Origin: Arenibacter echinorum
Lineage (GTDB): Bacteria; Bacteroidota; Bacteroidia; Flavobacteriales; Flavobacteriaceae
Assembly: GCF_003259375.1 (NCBI RefSeq)
Contig: NZ_QLLN01000004.1
Location: forward strand, 186,001-250,000
Reading direction: 5' to 3'
DNA: 64,000 bases
The notes under the pieces are model-generated. The model did no database searches. It was not told the origin of the DNA and saw nothing but the letters and a program-made list of their open reading frames with translations. The translations under genes and the position numbers were made by a program. Positions 54,633-64,000 of the stretch are shown piece by piece; positions within the stretch are counted from its first letter, which is position 1; each line of letters begins with the position of its first letter.

Positions 54633-54641
54633 ATATTATCA

Positions 54642-55559
54642 ATGAACAAAGTAGCTTACACCCTAATCACCCTTCTTTTTGTTGGAACAATTTCCGCCCA
54701 AGGAATTCAAGAATTTCCAATAACGGAACAATGGCTTGCCAAAATAGAATCTTTGGCACCGTCCGCCCCAAGAGTTAAGACGGAGGTAAAAAAAATATTG
54801 GTTTTTTCACAACACACGGGATTTTACCATTGGACCATTCCCCACAATGATGAAATGCTAAAAATTTTAGCGACAAAATCCAGCGCCTTTGAGGTTACCA
54901 TTGCCAGGGATATTGACAGTTTTGAGAAAAAAAATTTAAAACAATTCGATGCCGTAATCCTAAACAATTCCAATCCGGCAGGTCCTAAACGCGATTTATT
55001 TTGGGACCTTCTCAAGAAAAATTCTAACCTTGATGACCAAAGGATTACCGAATTATCGACACAATATGAAAAGAACCTGATGGATTATGTATCCAAAGGT
55101 GGAGGCCTAATGATTCTGCATGGAGCAATTACGGTACAAAACAACTCCAAGGAGTTCAGTAAAATGACAGGGGGCAGTTTTGACTACCACCCCAAACAAC
55201 AGGAAATGCATTTGAAGGAGGTAAATCCGAACCACCCTATGGTACAAGCCTTTAAGGGAAATGGGTTTACCCATGTGGACGAGCCCTATTTCTTCAACAA
55301 TGCCTATTCCGATTATAATTTTAGACCACTGCTGTACATTGAAGCCGACAAGCTTGAAGGTGTCAAGAAAGAAGTCAGTGACAATACAATATATGTTTCC
55401 TGGATAAAAAGACATGGTAAGGGCAGGGTATTTTACACCTCGCCGTCCCACAATGCCCAAAGTATGGATAATCCGGAACTGCTCCAGTTCTTCTTGGATG
55501 GCATGCAATATGTAGTAGGAGATCTGGAATGTGACGATAGTCCTATTGGAAAACCTTGA
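54642..55559 (+). CDS. Secreted ThuA-like domain protein
   Basis: 305 residues with signal peptide ending near GTISAQ (residue 19). The ThuA fold is shown by ILVFSQHTGFYHWTIPH, AVILNNSNPAG, GGGLMILHGA and RVFYTSPSHN. ThuA-like proteins are glutamine-amidotransferase-like; some take part in 3-keto-sugar metabolism (ThuA/ThuB in rhizobia). In this locus it may act on oxidised sugars in the periplasm. It lies directly after lacI in the same direction and ends at a strong terminator. Confidence 0.82.
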   Translation: MNKVAYTLITLLFVGTISAQGIQEFPITEQWLAKIESLAPSAPRVKTEVKKILVFSQHTGFYHWTIPHNDEMLKILATKSSAFEVTIARDIDSFEKKNLKQFDAVILNNSNPAGPKRDLFWDLLKKNSNLDDQRITELSTQYEKNLMDYVSKGGGLMILHGAITVQNNSKEFSKMTGGSFDYHPKQQEMHLKEVNPNHPMVQAFKGNGFTHVDEPYFFNNAYSDYNFRPLLYIEADKLEGVKKEVSDNTIYVSWIKRHGKGRVFYTSPSHNAQSMDNPELLQFFLDGMQYVVGDLECDDSPIGKP

Positions 55560-55582
55560 TAAATTCCCCATCCTTAATATTC

Positions 55583-55622
55583 AAAAAAAAATGCGCAACT
55601 TTAAAAGTTGCGCATTTTTTTT
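55583..55622. terminator. Rho-independent terminator between the ThuA-like gene and uxaC
   Basis: Stem ATGCGCAACTT/AAGTTGCGCAT with a 3-base loop TAA, flanked by A8 on the left and T7 on the right. The symmetry suits both converging transcripts. Confidence 0.92.
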
Positions 55623-55661
55623 CTTCCCAATATCTAATCGCTAGACCTTTTTTAAATCTTC

Positions 55662-57068
55662 TTATTTATTAAAATCGAAAAAGTTTTTGGCGTTGTAATA
55701 GGAAATATCACCCACAATTTTTCCCAATAATTTTTCATCTTTAGGCAACTCGCCATTTACAACATCATTCCCAATTAGGTTGCACAAGATCCTTCTAAAA
55801 TATTCATGTCTTGGAAAGGATAAAAAGCTCCTGGAATCGGTCAGCATTCCAACAAAACAACTTAAGAGTCCCATATTGGATAAGACATTCATTTGTTTCT
55901 CCATTCCGTCTTTCTGATCTAGAAACCACCATCCAGAGCCAAACTGCACCTTTCCCTTAACGCTTCCGTCATTAAAATTACCTACCATGGTAGCTATTAC
56001 TTCATTGTCGGCAGGATTCAGGTTATAGATAATGGTTTTTGCCAATTGATCTGTTCCATCCAGTTCGTTCAAGAAACCGCTCAATGCACGTGCCTGTGAA
56101 AAATCGCCTATAGAATCGAACCCGGTATCAGGCCCCAATTTGGACAACAGTCTTTTGTTATTGTCCCGGATAGCTCCAATATGAAATTGTTGCACCCAAC
56201 CTTTTTTGTGATAACTCCTTCCCAAAAACAACAACACCTGAGCCTTAAAATATTGGACCTCTTGCTCAGAAATAACTGTCCCGTCCATTACTTTTTTAAA
56301 TATACTTTCCGCATTATAGGTGCCTTCCTTGAAATAATACAACTGTTCCAACCCATGATCGGCCAGCCTACCCCCCTGCTCATGAAAATAGTCGACACGA
56401 TTTTCCAAAGCTGCCAACAAATCCATATAAGAAGTAATGTTAATGTTCGCGGACCGGCCCAATTTTTCCATATAGGCCACATAGGCAGCCCCCTGTTCTA
56501 TGGCAAATGTCTTATCCGGGCGGAAGGTTGGAAACACTTTTGGAGAAAGCCCTTTTTGCTTAATGCTTTTATGAAATTGAAGGGAATCTATAGATTCGTC
56601 AGTAGTACATAGAGACTCTACTTTTTGTTGTTGCAACAATCCTATGGTATGATGGGAACTTTGCTGTAGCATTGCCGAAGTACGATCATATATTTCCTCG
56701 GCATTCCCAGGCCCCAGCAACTCCTGCACCCCAAAATAACGCTGCAGTTCCAAATGGGTCCAATGATATAAAGGGTTTCTTACCGTATAGGGTACCGTAT
56801 CTGCCCATTTAAGAAACTTTTCTTTGTCCGTGGCATTGCCGGTTATATAATGTTCATCTATCCCAAAAGCGCGCATGGCCCTCCATTTATAGTGATCTCC
56901 GGCCAACCAAGCTTGACTTATATTTTCAAAAACCCGGTTCCCATCAATTTCTTGGGGCGGTAAGTGATTGTGATAATCAATTATGGGCAATTCCTTTGCA
57001 TAATTGTGATATAAAGTTTTGGCAAAGTCGCTCTGCAATAAAAAATCATCATTAATAAAAGTCTTCAT
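55662..57068 (-). CDS. uxaC: Glucuronate isomerase
   Basis: 468 residues, matching E. coli UxaC (470). Characteristic segments are YHNYAKELPIIDYHNHLPPQE with the metal-binding HNH at the N-terminus, WAGDHYKWRAMRAFGI-like text here as LAGDHYKWRAMRAFGI, SMGLLSCFVGMLTDSRS and SFPRHEYFRRILCNLIG. It converts glucuronate to fructuronate (or galacturonate to tagaturonate). It is 71 bases downstream of the PVC-type dehydrogenase on the same strand. Confidence 0.96.
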   Translation of the reverse strand: MKTFINDDFLLQSDFAKTLYHNYAKELPIIDYHNHLPPQEIDGNRVFENISQAWLAGDHYKWRAMRAFGIDEHYITGNATDKEKFLKWADTVPYTVRNPLYHWTHLELQRYFGVQELLGPGNAEEIYDRTSAMLQQSSHHTIGLLQQQKVESLCTTDESIDSLQFHKSIKQKGLSPKVFPTFRPDKTFAIEQGAAYVAYMEKLGRSANINITSYMDLLAALENRVDYFHEQGGRLADHGLEQLYYFKEGTYNAESIFKKVMDGTVISEQEVQYFKAQVLLFLGRSYHKKGWVQQFHIGAIRDNNKRLLSKLGPDTGFDSIGDFSQARALSGFLNELDGTDQLAKTIIYNLNPADNEVIATMVGNFNDGSVKGKVQFGSGWWFLDQKDGMEKQMNVLSNMGLLSCFVGMLTDSRSFLSFPRHEYFRRILCNLIGNDVVNGELPKDEKLLGKIVGDISYYNAKNFFDFNK

Positions 57069-57139
57069 TTTACTACCGAATTTATTTTTAATTCTAAATC
57101 TACCTACTTTATCCTAGAATACAGATAAATTTTCCAAGG

Positions 57140-59380
57140 TTATTTTCCAATCTGTTCGTACAATTCCTTTTCGGTATATTCCATACCGTCTTTGGACGTA
57201 ACCTCCCTTAATTCCTTTATTTTGTCTGGTTTCAACCCTTTAGGGTTAACAGAAAATGCATTGGTCACATAGGATATTATATCCGATATGTCCTTATCGG
57301 AAAGATTTTTATTATACTTAAGGCCCGGCATTTGATGGTTGTTATCATACAATTCCCCATTTATTAGCAATGGTCCTTTTAGCCCATGAAGAATAATAAG
57401 CCCCAATTGTTCAAGATGGTTGGAAATATATTCGGATCCCACTAATGGCGGTGCCAATCCGTGGATACCTTCTCCACTAGTGGAATGGCAGGAAGCACAT
57501 ATCTGTCGAAAAAGTACAGCTCCATTAGTTCTGGAATCTGCCCTGGCAACCTGGGTTGAATAAATATAATTAGGCCTATTATTCTCTTGCCGTTCCAAAC
57601 TTGTGGCCGTCATTACATTTAGGTCCGTATTTTTCAAATTATCCATCTGATCCAACTGTATCTTCAATGCCGGCATTACCCCTTCGGAACCACTTAGGAT
57701 AGCCTCTTGAACTATAACATTATCTGTATACTTATTGGACAAATCATAAATAAAAGGGAAAAACACATCTTGATCATACTTGGCCCAAATTCCCAATGTT
57801 GTAGACAGATATAGATCCAGCATGGGTTCATTCCTTCTCAACAGCTCGGCAAAAAGAACTTTTGCTTTGGGCACATTTTTTTCAGAGGCATATTCCTCCA
57901 TTAGGACAATAGCATGTGACGCAGCTTCCGGACCACCACTTTGGGCCAATTGTTGCAAGAAGTCGTAGGAAAGTGCATTAAAACCTTTTAAGACATAGAG
58001 AGCGTGCAATTGCGCCAAAGGGCTTTTATTGTCCAAAGCCATTTTTTTGAGCTCAGGCAAAACTCGTTTATCATTTGTGTGGATCAAATATTGCTGGGCC
58101 CTATCACGTATCCAACCATTGGAATCCTTCAACGAAGCCAACAATTGGGATACAGATAAAGTCTCCAGGTCAGGAATTTCCCTTGCCTGCTTGTCCTTGG
58201 CCCGAACCCTTAATATCCTTCCATAATCCAATATGGTATCCAATTTTTTCTCTGCCGATATTTTCTTTAAATAAGGGCTCAAAAATGCATAATGCTGAAT
58301 TACACCCCGGTGCATATCCACAACATACATATTCCCATCCGGCCCAGTGGATAAATTTACTGGCCGGAAACCTTCGTCCGTAGAGGCTAAAAACTCTTTT
58401 CCCTGCCAGGCTTGTTTGGCCTCAACACGATCTCCGTAAAAGGATAGGATATTTCTTTTTATCAAATTGGCCTCAGGTACGCAAACAAAGACATTTTGAT
58501 CATAATCAGCCGGGAACATTCCTCCCCTGTAGACCAATGGTCCGCAGGCCGCCGTAACATTGACCAATAGACTATCCTGGTCTAAAACCCCTTCTTCATA
58601 TCCCCTATTCACAGAGGCAGCATGAAGCGGATAAACACGTTGATCTTTGGTCAAAGTTTCATCAACCCCTTTTCTGGGAACAAAATATTTATTGCGGACC
58701 AACCTATTTGGAAGTACATGATCGCCCAATAATTGGGTAGAATTGTTGTTGTAATAAAGCCTTCCAAAATTATCATGGGAAATACCCCACTGCCCTCTGT
58801 TGGTTGTAGGTTCCTTTTTCCACACTCCATCTTTACGCTGGTACCTGAAATTAGATTTGGCATTGTAGATCCAATTATCCAAATTCATCAATAAACCATT
58901 GGGTTGATGTTCAGGGTTGCCCACAGTAGCATAAAGAGAATCTACCAGTACCCTGTTTCCCGGCTTATCATTCTCAATTTCAACAAACCAAAGATTAGGG
59001 GATTCTGCGTATAGTAACCCGCCATACACAAGGGCAAGCGCCCTTGGCATTACCAGACTGTCCAAAAACGTTTTGGCATGGTCCATAGTTCCATCATTAT
59101 CAAGATCTTCCAGAATTTTAATGGATCCACTGGGTAGATTTTCACCATCCCCTTCCAAATTAACCATAAATCCCGTCATTTCAGCGACCCAGATCCTGCC
59201 TTTGGAATCGAAATCTAGAGCTACGGGAGCCGTCAAAAGAGGTTCGGAAGCAACCATTTCCAGTTCAAAACCTTCTTCTACCCTGTAATCCTCCAGGGAA
59301 ATTTGGGGTTCATGGAAAGACGGTTTACATGAAATAACGATGAGCGAAAGAGAAAGAAATAAACAAAAGGATAATCTCAT
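57140..59380 (-). CDS. PVC-type dehydrogenase lipoprotein with C-terminal cytochrome c
   Basis: 746 residues. Lipoprotein signal LFLSLSLIVISCKPSF, then a beta-propeller domain (about 35-390, with FELEMVASEPLLTAPVALDF and NLSTGPDGNMYVVDMHRGV), a HEAT-like segment (about 410-600), and a cytochrome c domain with C628-ASC-H632. It is a shorter relative of the protein at 8023. Likely role: membrane-anchored oxidation of a sugar or sugar acid with electron transfer to the respiratory chain. It is followed by uxaC, which links it to uronate use. Confidence 0.8.
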   Translation of the reverse strand: MRLSFCLFLSLSLIVISCKPSFHEPQISLEDYRVEEGFELEMVASEPLLTAPVALDFDSKGRIWVAEMTGFMVNLEGDGENLPSGSIKILEDLDNDGTMDHAKTFLDSLVMPRALALVYGGLLYAESPNLWFVEIENDKPGNRVLVDSLYATVGNPEHQPNGLLMNLDNWIYNAKSNFRYQRKDGVWKKEPTTNRGQWGISHDNFGRLYYNNNSTQLLGDHVLPNRLVRNKYFVPRKGVDETLTKDQRVYPLHAASVNRGYEEGVLDQDSLLVNVTAACGPLVYRGGMFPADYDQNVFVCVPEANLIKRNILSFYGDRVEAKQAWQGKEFLASTDEGFRPVNLSTGPDGNMYVVDMHRGVIQHYAFLSPYLKKISAEKKLDTILDYGRILRVRAKDKQAREIPDLETLSVSQLLASLKDSNGWIRDRAQQYLIHTNDKRVLPELKKMALDNKSPLAQLHALYVLKGFNALSYDFLQQLAQSGGPEAASHAIVLMEEYASEKNVPKAKVLFAELLRRNEPMLDLYLSTTLGIWAKYDQDVFFPFIYDLSNKYTDNVIVQEAILSGSEGVMPALKIQLDQMDNLKNTDLNVMTATSLERQENNRPNYIYSTQVARADSRTNGAVLFRQICASCHSTSGEGIHGLAPPLVGSEYISNHLEQLGLIILHGLKGPLLINGELYDNNHQMPGLKYNKNLSDKDISDIISYVTNAFSVNPKGLKPDKIKELREVTSKDGMEYTEKELYEQIGK

Positions 59381-59616
59381 TAATATTGGCGGTTTGTATT
59401 CTGAAATTTTGACAAGGCCACTAAATTAATACAGAGGCATTTAAAATACTAATGGATTAATATATATTTGGCAAAAAACGGACCAACAGAACAATCCTTT
59501 ATTTATTTGGAGAATATTACAATTATAACACTAACAGAACCAAGCCAAAAATTAAAGACCAGCAAAATGTGGAATGCCCGGGATGGTGTGGTGAAACTGA
59601 AAGGCAAGAGGAATCC

Positions 59617-60012
59617 CTACCCTGCAATTTCTTGAGCCAATTCCTTAATTTTGGCATCGGTCAGGGGCTTGGCTATAAAACCATTGACCATACCATATTT
59701 TTTGGCGCGCTCCATGTCCCTAGAATCTACTGATGAGCTTAAAATATATATCCTAATGTCTTTTTCCTCGGATAATTTACCAAACTCGTCCAAAAACTCC
59801 CACCCGTCCATTATGGGCATATTCAAGTCCAAAAAAATAACCTCCGGCAATCCTTCTTCTGATTCAATTAGAGGTGCTATTACATCCAAAGCTTCTTTCC
59901 CATTTTGACAGACAAGAAAATCGGATGCGAAACTATTATTCTTTAAAAGAATTTTAGAACCAAAAACAAATATAGGATCGTCATCAATAATGCATATGGT
60001 ATTAATCGTCAT
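59617..60012 (-). CDS. Single-domain response regulator (receiver only)
   Basis: 131 residues, receiver domain alone. Acidic pocket IIDDDP, phosphoacceptor Asp62 in FLDLNMP, the switch residue region YILSSSVDS and the conserved lysine in IAKPLTD are all present. There is no output domain, so it must act by protein contact or in a phosphorelay. It follows the large PAS kinase on the same strand (197-base gap), its probable partner. Confidence 0.88.
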   Translation of the reverse strand: MTINTICIIDDDPIFVFGSKILLKNNSFASDFLVCQNGKEALDVIAPLIESEEGLPEVIFLDLNMPIMDGWEFLDEFGKLSEEKDIRIYILSSSVDSRDMERAKKYGMVNGFIAKPLTDAKIKELAQEIAG

Positions 60013-60209
60013 TCCTTATGTATATTAATTATTCATGCACCTAAAAAACGTATAATCCCCATACTCTATAGAATACGTTGGTTACTAATATAAATCATTT
60101 TTCTAAACTAGGACCTTTAATATTTATTAACAAAAAGTTAAATACCAAATAAAATTGCTTTAACGATGGGTCACAATCACGATTCCCCTGCGGCCTAATC
60201 GATTAGATG

Positions 60210-63200
60210 TTATAATACAATCCTGAAATATGCTGTGAATTTCGTGCCTTTATTTATTTCACTTTCTACCTCGATCTTACCTCCCATAGCTTCGATTTGA
60301 TTCTTACTGATAAAAAGTCCGATGCCACGTGCTTCCGCGTGACTGTGAAATGTTTTGTACATCCCAAAAAGCTTGGAGCCATGCCGATCCAAATCGATCC
60401 CAAGGCCGTTATCTTCAAAACTCAAAAAAGCATATTCCCCCTTTATTCCACCGGTTATTTTCAATTCTGGAAGTCGTTCTGGAGATCTATATTTTATAGC
60501 ATTGGTAATCAGGTTTAATATAATGCTCTCCATATAGGCATGTACTGCCAATACATTAATATCGGTTTCAACCTTCAAATGGATTTTAGCATTGTTTTTC
60601 TTGATTATTGGATCAACTGTCTTTATAGACTTCTGTACACTTTTTAATAAGTTTTGAGAGGTTAAGGTTGAACTCACTTTTGAATTTATCTCCACAATCT
60701 CGCTTAGCTGGTGGATAGTTTCGTTCATGTTATCCGAGACTAGTTTAATTTTTCGATAATATTCATTTTTAACCATATTGGGATCTTCCTGCAGGGCAAG
60801 GTCCAAAAGCATGGAAATGTTGCTTGTATGCGACCTTAAGTTATGGGAAACAATATGGGCAAAATTGATTAGGCGGTTGTTATGTTCCGTTAAGTTCTCG
60901 GTCAACTGCTTCTTATCCGAAATATCTTGGATTTGGGCCACGAAATGCATGAGTTCCCCCTTATCATTCTTTACAGCGGCTACAGCCTCATAAATCCAAA
61001 TATAGCTTCCGTTCCTATGCCTGCAGCGCTTCTCCATTTTAAATCCTACATGTGTAGCAATGGTCCTTTCAAATTGCACTCTAGCTGTTTCCGCATCCTC
61101 AGGGTGAACAAAATCCAATACCGTTTTTTCAAGAATTTCCTTTTCCCCATAACCCAATATCTCACAGATTTTTGGATTGGCCTTTCGCAATCTTCCATTC
61201 AAATCTATGACAATCATACCTATTGCGGCATGCTCAAAGGTTTGCCTTAACTCCTCCTCCTTTATGGCCAATTCCCTAGTAGTCCTGGTTGCTTCGTCAA
61301 TATCTTGAAAAAACCCGTAAAGCCTAACACATTCTCCATTCACGACTTCAGGAATGGCGATGGTCCTAGACCAAAATACCTTATTCGTTTTGGTAACTAC
61401 TTTTAATTCACGATCAAAACCCTTTCCTTCATCCATTGCCAACCTTAAAGACTCAATGATGATTTCACGATGTTCCCCTTCCAGAAAAAACGGATAAACC
61501 TCCTCCAAAGTTGGAACATAATCTTCCGCCACCCCAACCATCTTTTTTATAGTAGGACTCCAGTAAACGGTTTTATCCGCTAAATCGAGCTCCCAAATAC
61601 CTATCCGCACGGCCTCATTAATGCGTTGCATGATGTCGGCGTTATGAGCCAATAACAGTTCGTTGTGTTTGCGGTCTGTTATATCCTGAACTTGGGATAC
61701 AAAATGAATTACATCCCCTTTATCATTATGTATGGCGGACATAGATATGTTTGCCCAAATTACCGATCCATTTTTGTGTATAAACCTATGCTCTAGCTTA
61801 ATAAATTTATGGATGCCATGGAACAGTTCCTCAATATACTTTCTGTTGACTTTTAGGTCGTCCTGATGGGCTATGTTCACAAGATCCATTACCCGTAATT
61901 CTACCTCGTCATAACCGAAAATTTGACAAAAACTTTTATTTGCCCTTAATAATTTATTCTCATTATTTATCAAGGCCATACCGATGGCAGAATGATTAAA
62001 GGTTTGCCTAAATTGCTCTTCCCTAAATCTAATTTCCAATTGGACTTTTTTAATTTCATCAATATCCTGGATAAGTCCGTACAACTTTGCACGCGCATTG
62101 CCCCTATGTTCGGAGACACCTATTACCCTTACCCATTTTATGTGTCCGTCTTGAGTTTTTAATTGTAACTGCTCATCAAACTCCATGGGTGCCAATAGAG
62201 CCTTATCCACAATCAACTTTAAACGATCCCGATGCTTGCCTTCCAAATAAGAATCCAAACCTTTTTCCAGTGTTGGACTAAATTCCTCGGACACCCCGTG
62301 AATTTGTCTGGCAACCTTACTCCAGAATATAGTTCTTTCCTCTTGATCAACTTCCCAATATCCAATTTTTGCCGCTTCACTTGACCTTTCAAAGAGATTC
62401 TTATACTTTTTCAGCAATATTTCATTGGTTTTGCGACCGGTTATATCGTAATGAATACCGGACACAATTTCAGGAAGCCCGTTTAATCTATATTGGGTAA
62501 CCTCTCCACGACTTAGTACCCAGACCCAATGCCCCATTTTATGAAGCATTCTAAATTCTATCTCATAAATGCCTTTCGCCCTAACATGTTTTTCCAGGGT
62601 TCCGTTTATTTGATCAACATCTTCTGGATGGACCAATCTCATAAAATCGGCGCGTGTAAGAGGTTGAAGCTCCGACAAGGTATATCCCACTATATCCGCC
62701 CATCTTTCATTGCATTTAACCATTCCCGTAACAAGGTTACCTTCCCAAACCCCTATATTGGCGCCCTTGATCACATTTTTGTAATAATTCTTGTTGACCT
62801 TTAATTGCTTTTCGCTTTCTATGTACTTGTGTATACATAATGCAGCCCCAATAAGCACTTGGAAATCCGGGGATTCGTCAGCAACAATGTTGCCCCTGAG
62901 GTTTAACCAAATATAATGTCCGTCCTCATGTTTCAATCGGATATCAATATTCAAAGGTTTTTTACAGGAATTGGTTAAAAGGCTTTGGCAAGAACTTTGC
63001 ATCCGATCCAAATCCTCGACATGAACCAAGGATAAAAAATCTATCTCAATGGCGATATTTGAGCTTGAAGTGCAACCGAGTAATTGTGAAAATTTACCAT
63101 TGATATAACCTCTTTCGGGATGTAGCAAATTCCAGCACCATAGGCCATCCACTAAACTATCCCCCGCAAAATTGAAAAAATCATTTTCCTTTTTTAATAG

Positions 63201-63269
63201 ATCATTAAATGTTTTCTTGAGTGCAGTGATGTTGTTTTTTGGCATAAAATAATCCTTAAAATAATACAT
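60210..63269 (-). CDS. Soluble histidine kinase with six PAS domains
   Basis: 1019 residues and no membrane helix. I count six PAS/PAC units in about 20-790: DSLVDGLWCWNL, VIKGANIGVWEGN, EAAKIGYWEVD, FNHSAIGMALIN, EAVRIGIWELD and FEHAAIGMIVID mark their starts. The phosphorylated histidine is H809 in HIVSHNLRSHTSNI, an atypical H-box shared by many Bacteroidota kinases. The ATPase domain has LNLITNAIKY, FEDNGLGIDLD and EARGIGLFISKN. The third-fourth and fifth-sixth PAS pairs look like a tandem duplication. The signal is unknown; PAS domains could bind haem, flavin or small ligands in the cytoplasm. Confidence 0.9.
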   Translation of the reverse strand: MYYFKDYFMPKNNITALKKTFNDLLKKENDFFNFAGDSLVDGLWCWNLLHPERGYINGKFSQLLGCTSSSNIAIEIDFLSLVHVEDLDRMQSSCQSLLTNSCKKPLNIDIRLKHEDGHYIWLNLRGNIVADESPDFQVLIGAALCIHKYIESEKQLKVNKNYYKNVIKGANIGVWEGNLVTGMVKCNERWADIVGYTLSELQPLTRADFMRLVHPEDVDQINGTLEKHVRAKGIYEIEFRMLHKMGHWVWVLSRGEVTQYRLNGLPEIVSGIHYDITGRKTNEILLKKYKNLFERSSEAAKIGYWEVDQEERTIFWSKVARQIHGVSEEFSPTLEKGLDSYLEGKHRDRLKLIVDKALLAPMEFDEQLQLKTQDGHIKWVRVIGVSEHRGNARAKLYGLIQDIDEIKKVQLEIRFREEQFRQTFNHSAIGMALINNENKLLRANKSFCQIFGYDEVELRVMDLVNIAHQDDLKVNRKYIEELFHGIHKFIKLEHRFIHKNGSVIWANISMSAIHNDKGDVIHFVSQVQDITDRKHNELLLAHNADIMQRINEAVRIGIWELDLADKTVYWSPTIKKMVGVAEDYVPTLEEVYPFFLEGEHREIIIESLRLAMDEGKGFDRELKVVTKTNKVFWSRTIAIPEVVNGECVRLYGFFQDIDEATRTTRELAIKEEELRQTFEHAAIGMIVIDLNGRLRKANPKICEILGYGEKEILEKTVLDFVHPEDAETARVQFERTIATHVGFKMEKRCRHRNGSYIWIYEAVAAVKNDKGELMHFVAQIQDISDKKQLTENLTEHNNRLINFAHIVSHNLRSHTSNISMLLDLALQEDPNMVKNEYYRKIKLVSDNMNETIHQLSEIVEINSKVSSTLTSQNLLKSVQKSIKTVDPIIKKNNAKIHLKVETDINVLAVHAYMESIILNLITNAIKYRSPERLPELKITGGIKGEYAFLSFEDNGLGIDLDRHGSKLFGMYKTFHSHAEARGIGLFISKNQIEAMGGKIEVESEINKGTKFTAYFRIVL

Positions 63270-63851
63270 ACAATCCTCTCATCATTCCAAGGAAGATGGA
63301 ACTGCATTTTAATATATTGCGCAGAAATCCAATGAATTATTATAATGCACACTAAAACTGACAATGCACAGCCTCGTGGGGCGCATTATTAGCGACATTA
63401 AATTGCTACTTGAAAGGAAAGGGGGAGTACCTTGTAGTCGTAACAGATTTCCCTATTGCATTGGCCAATTACTATTATTGCGCTTTAACCAATTATAGTC
63501 AAAGATAAACAAAGTTAACATTAGTACATTAACGATTGAAAAAAGGACAAATTACATTTTAACATAAGATTTTAGCCAACAATCTGAATACCTGTCATTT
63601 TACAAAAGAATTCATAGCCAAAAATAGCCACTAACTTATAATAATAAAAATGGGATCTATGACCCCAGTAACATAGATTACGTACAAATTTTACAGGCAC
63701 AAGCGCCGCCAATCCACCATAGATTAACTAGGCTAAAAAAAGATCCAACATATATGGTACCTCAATGTATAAAACACCAGTAAGATTTTATTCCCTGAAT
63801 CCTCCCCTGATTTGGCTTTGATCAATAGAAATATCCCTTGGTGTTTTACCC
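63270..63851. other. Intergenic region between the histidine kinase and ppc
   Basis: About 580 AT-rich bases. I see no gene, tRNA or strong hairpin. The kinase promoter should be near the left end. Confidence 0.5.
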
Positions 63852-64000
63852 TTAGGCGGAATTCCTACTTGCGTTAATGTTACCGTACAGAGACCTGATA
63901 ACTATTTTCTCATACAATTCTTTATATTCCGTTTCCCTACTCATTTGCTGAAGGGCAAATTGTTGTATTACCAATAAAGGCAACACTATATTTTCCCTAA
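63852..64000 (-). CDS. ppc: Phosphoenolpyruvate carboxylase, C-terminal end only
   Basis: The minus strand is open from the right edge to a TAA at 63854-63852, giving the last 48 residues. They include IVLPLLVIQQFALQQM and end YEKIVIRSLYGNINASRNSA, split here as RSLYGNINASRNSA; the closing R-N-x-A/G is the conserved C-terminus of PEP carboxylase (RNTG in E. coli). The enzyme adds bicarbonate to PEP to make oxaloacetate. The identification rests on this short tail, and the rest of the gene lies beyond the window. Confidence 0.72.
   Translation of the reverse strand, partial: RENIVLPLLVIQQFALQQMSRETEYKELYEKIVIRSLYGNINASRNSA

Overview
The window looks like a chromosomal segment of a marine member of the Flavobacteriaceae (phylum Bacteroidota). 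The DNA is AT-rich. Promoters fit the TTG/TAnnTTTG pattern of this group, CcoN and CcoO are fused, many exported proteins carry lipoprotein or Tat-like signals, and the gene families (GH92, DUF6807, exported Gfo/Idh, SDR-type UxuB, NUDIX-type regulator) are typical of polysaccharide-degrading flavobacteria. I do not assign a genus. I found no rRNA, tRNA, CRISPR array, insertion sequence or phage gene.

Layout. 1-3.5 kb: end of a formimidoylglutamase gene, homogentisate dioxygenase, a NUDIX-type regulator and a small membrane protein. 3.4-22 kb: a microaerobic respiration island with UspA, Fnr, copper ATPase CcoI, an inverted haem-containing dehydrogenase, ccoS-ccoNO-ccoQ-ccoP-ccoG-ccoH-(TauE/SafE-like), a PIG-L deacetylase, an amidohydrolase, a second UspA and hemN. 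Four palindromes of the form TGAYA-NN-TRTCA serve five promoters here (uspA, fnr, ccoI, ccoS, hemN). In every case the first base of the TAnnTTTG-like element lies 29.5 bases from the palindrome centre, so a single Fnr-type regulon is very likely. 22-28 kb: a nucleotidyltransferase/sugar kinase pair and the xylose operon xylB-xylA-lacI. 28-35 kb: siroheme synthase domain protein, GH92 alpha-mannosidase, and proC-proB-proA.

35-43.4 kb: a phosphonate cluster on the minus strand: phosphonoacetate hydrolase (PhnA), phosphonoacetaldehyde dehydrogenase (PhnY), 2-AEP transaminase (PhnW), an OPA-family permease, a FAD-dependent amine oxidase, a Tat-exported metallophosphatase and an XRE-cupin regulator. 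PhnW, PhnY and PhnA make a complete route from 2-aminoethylphosphonate to acetate and phosphate. The last genes may widen it to N-methylated or esterified phosphonates.

43.6-59.4 kb: a uronate locus. It holds a TRAP transporter, mannonate dehydratase UxuA, an SDR mannonate oxidoreductase and glucuronate isomerase UxaC, with two exported Gfo/Idh proteins, a DUF6807 lipoprotein, a ThuA-like secreted protein, a PVC-type cytochrome dehydrogenase and a LacI regulator. The many exported redox and ThuA-type proteins suggest that uronic-acid glycosides are processed oxidatively in the periplasm before uptake. The window ends with a six-PAS histidine kinase, a single-domain response regulator and the last codons of PEP carboxylase.
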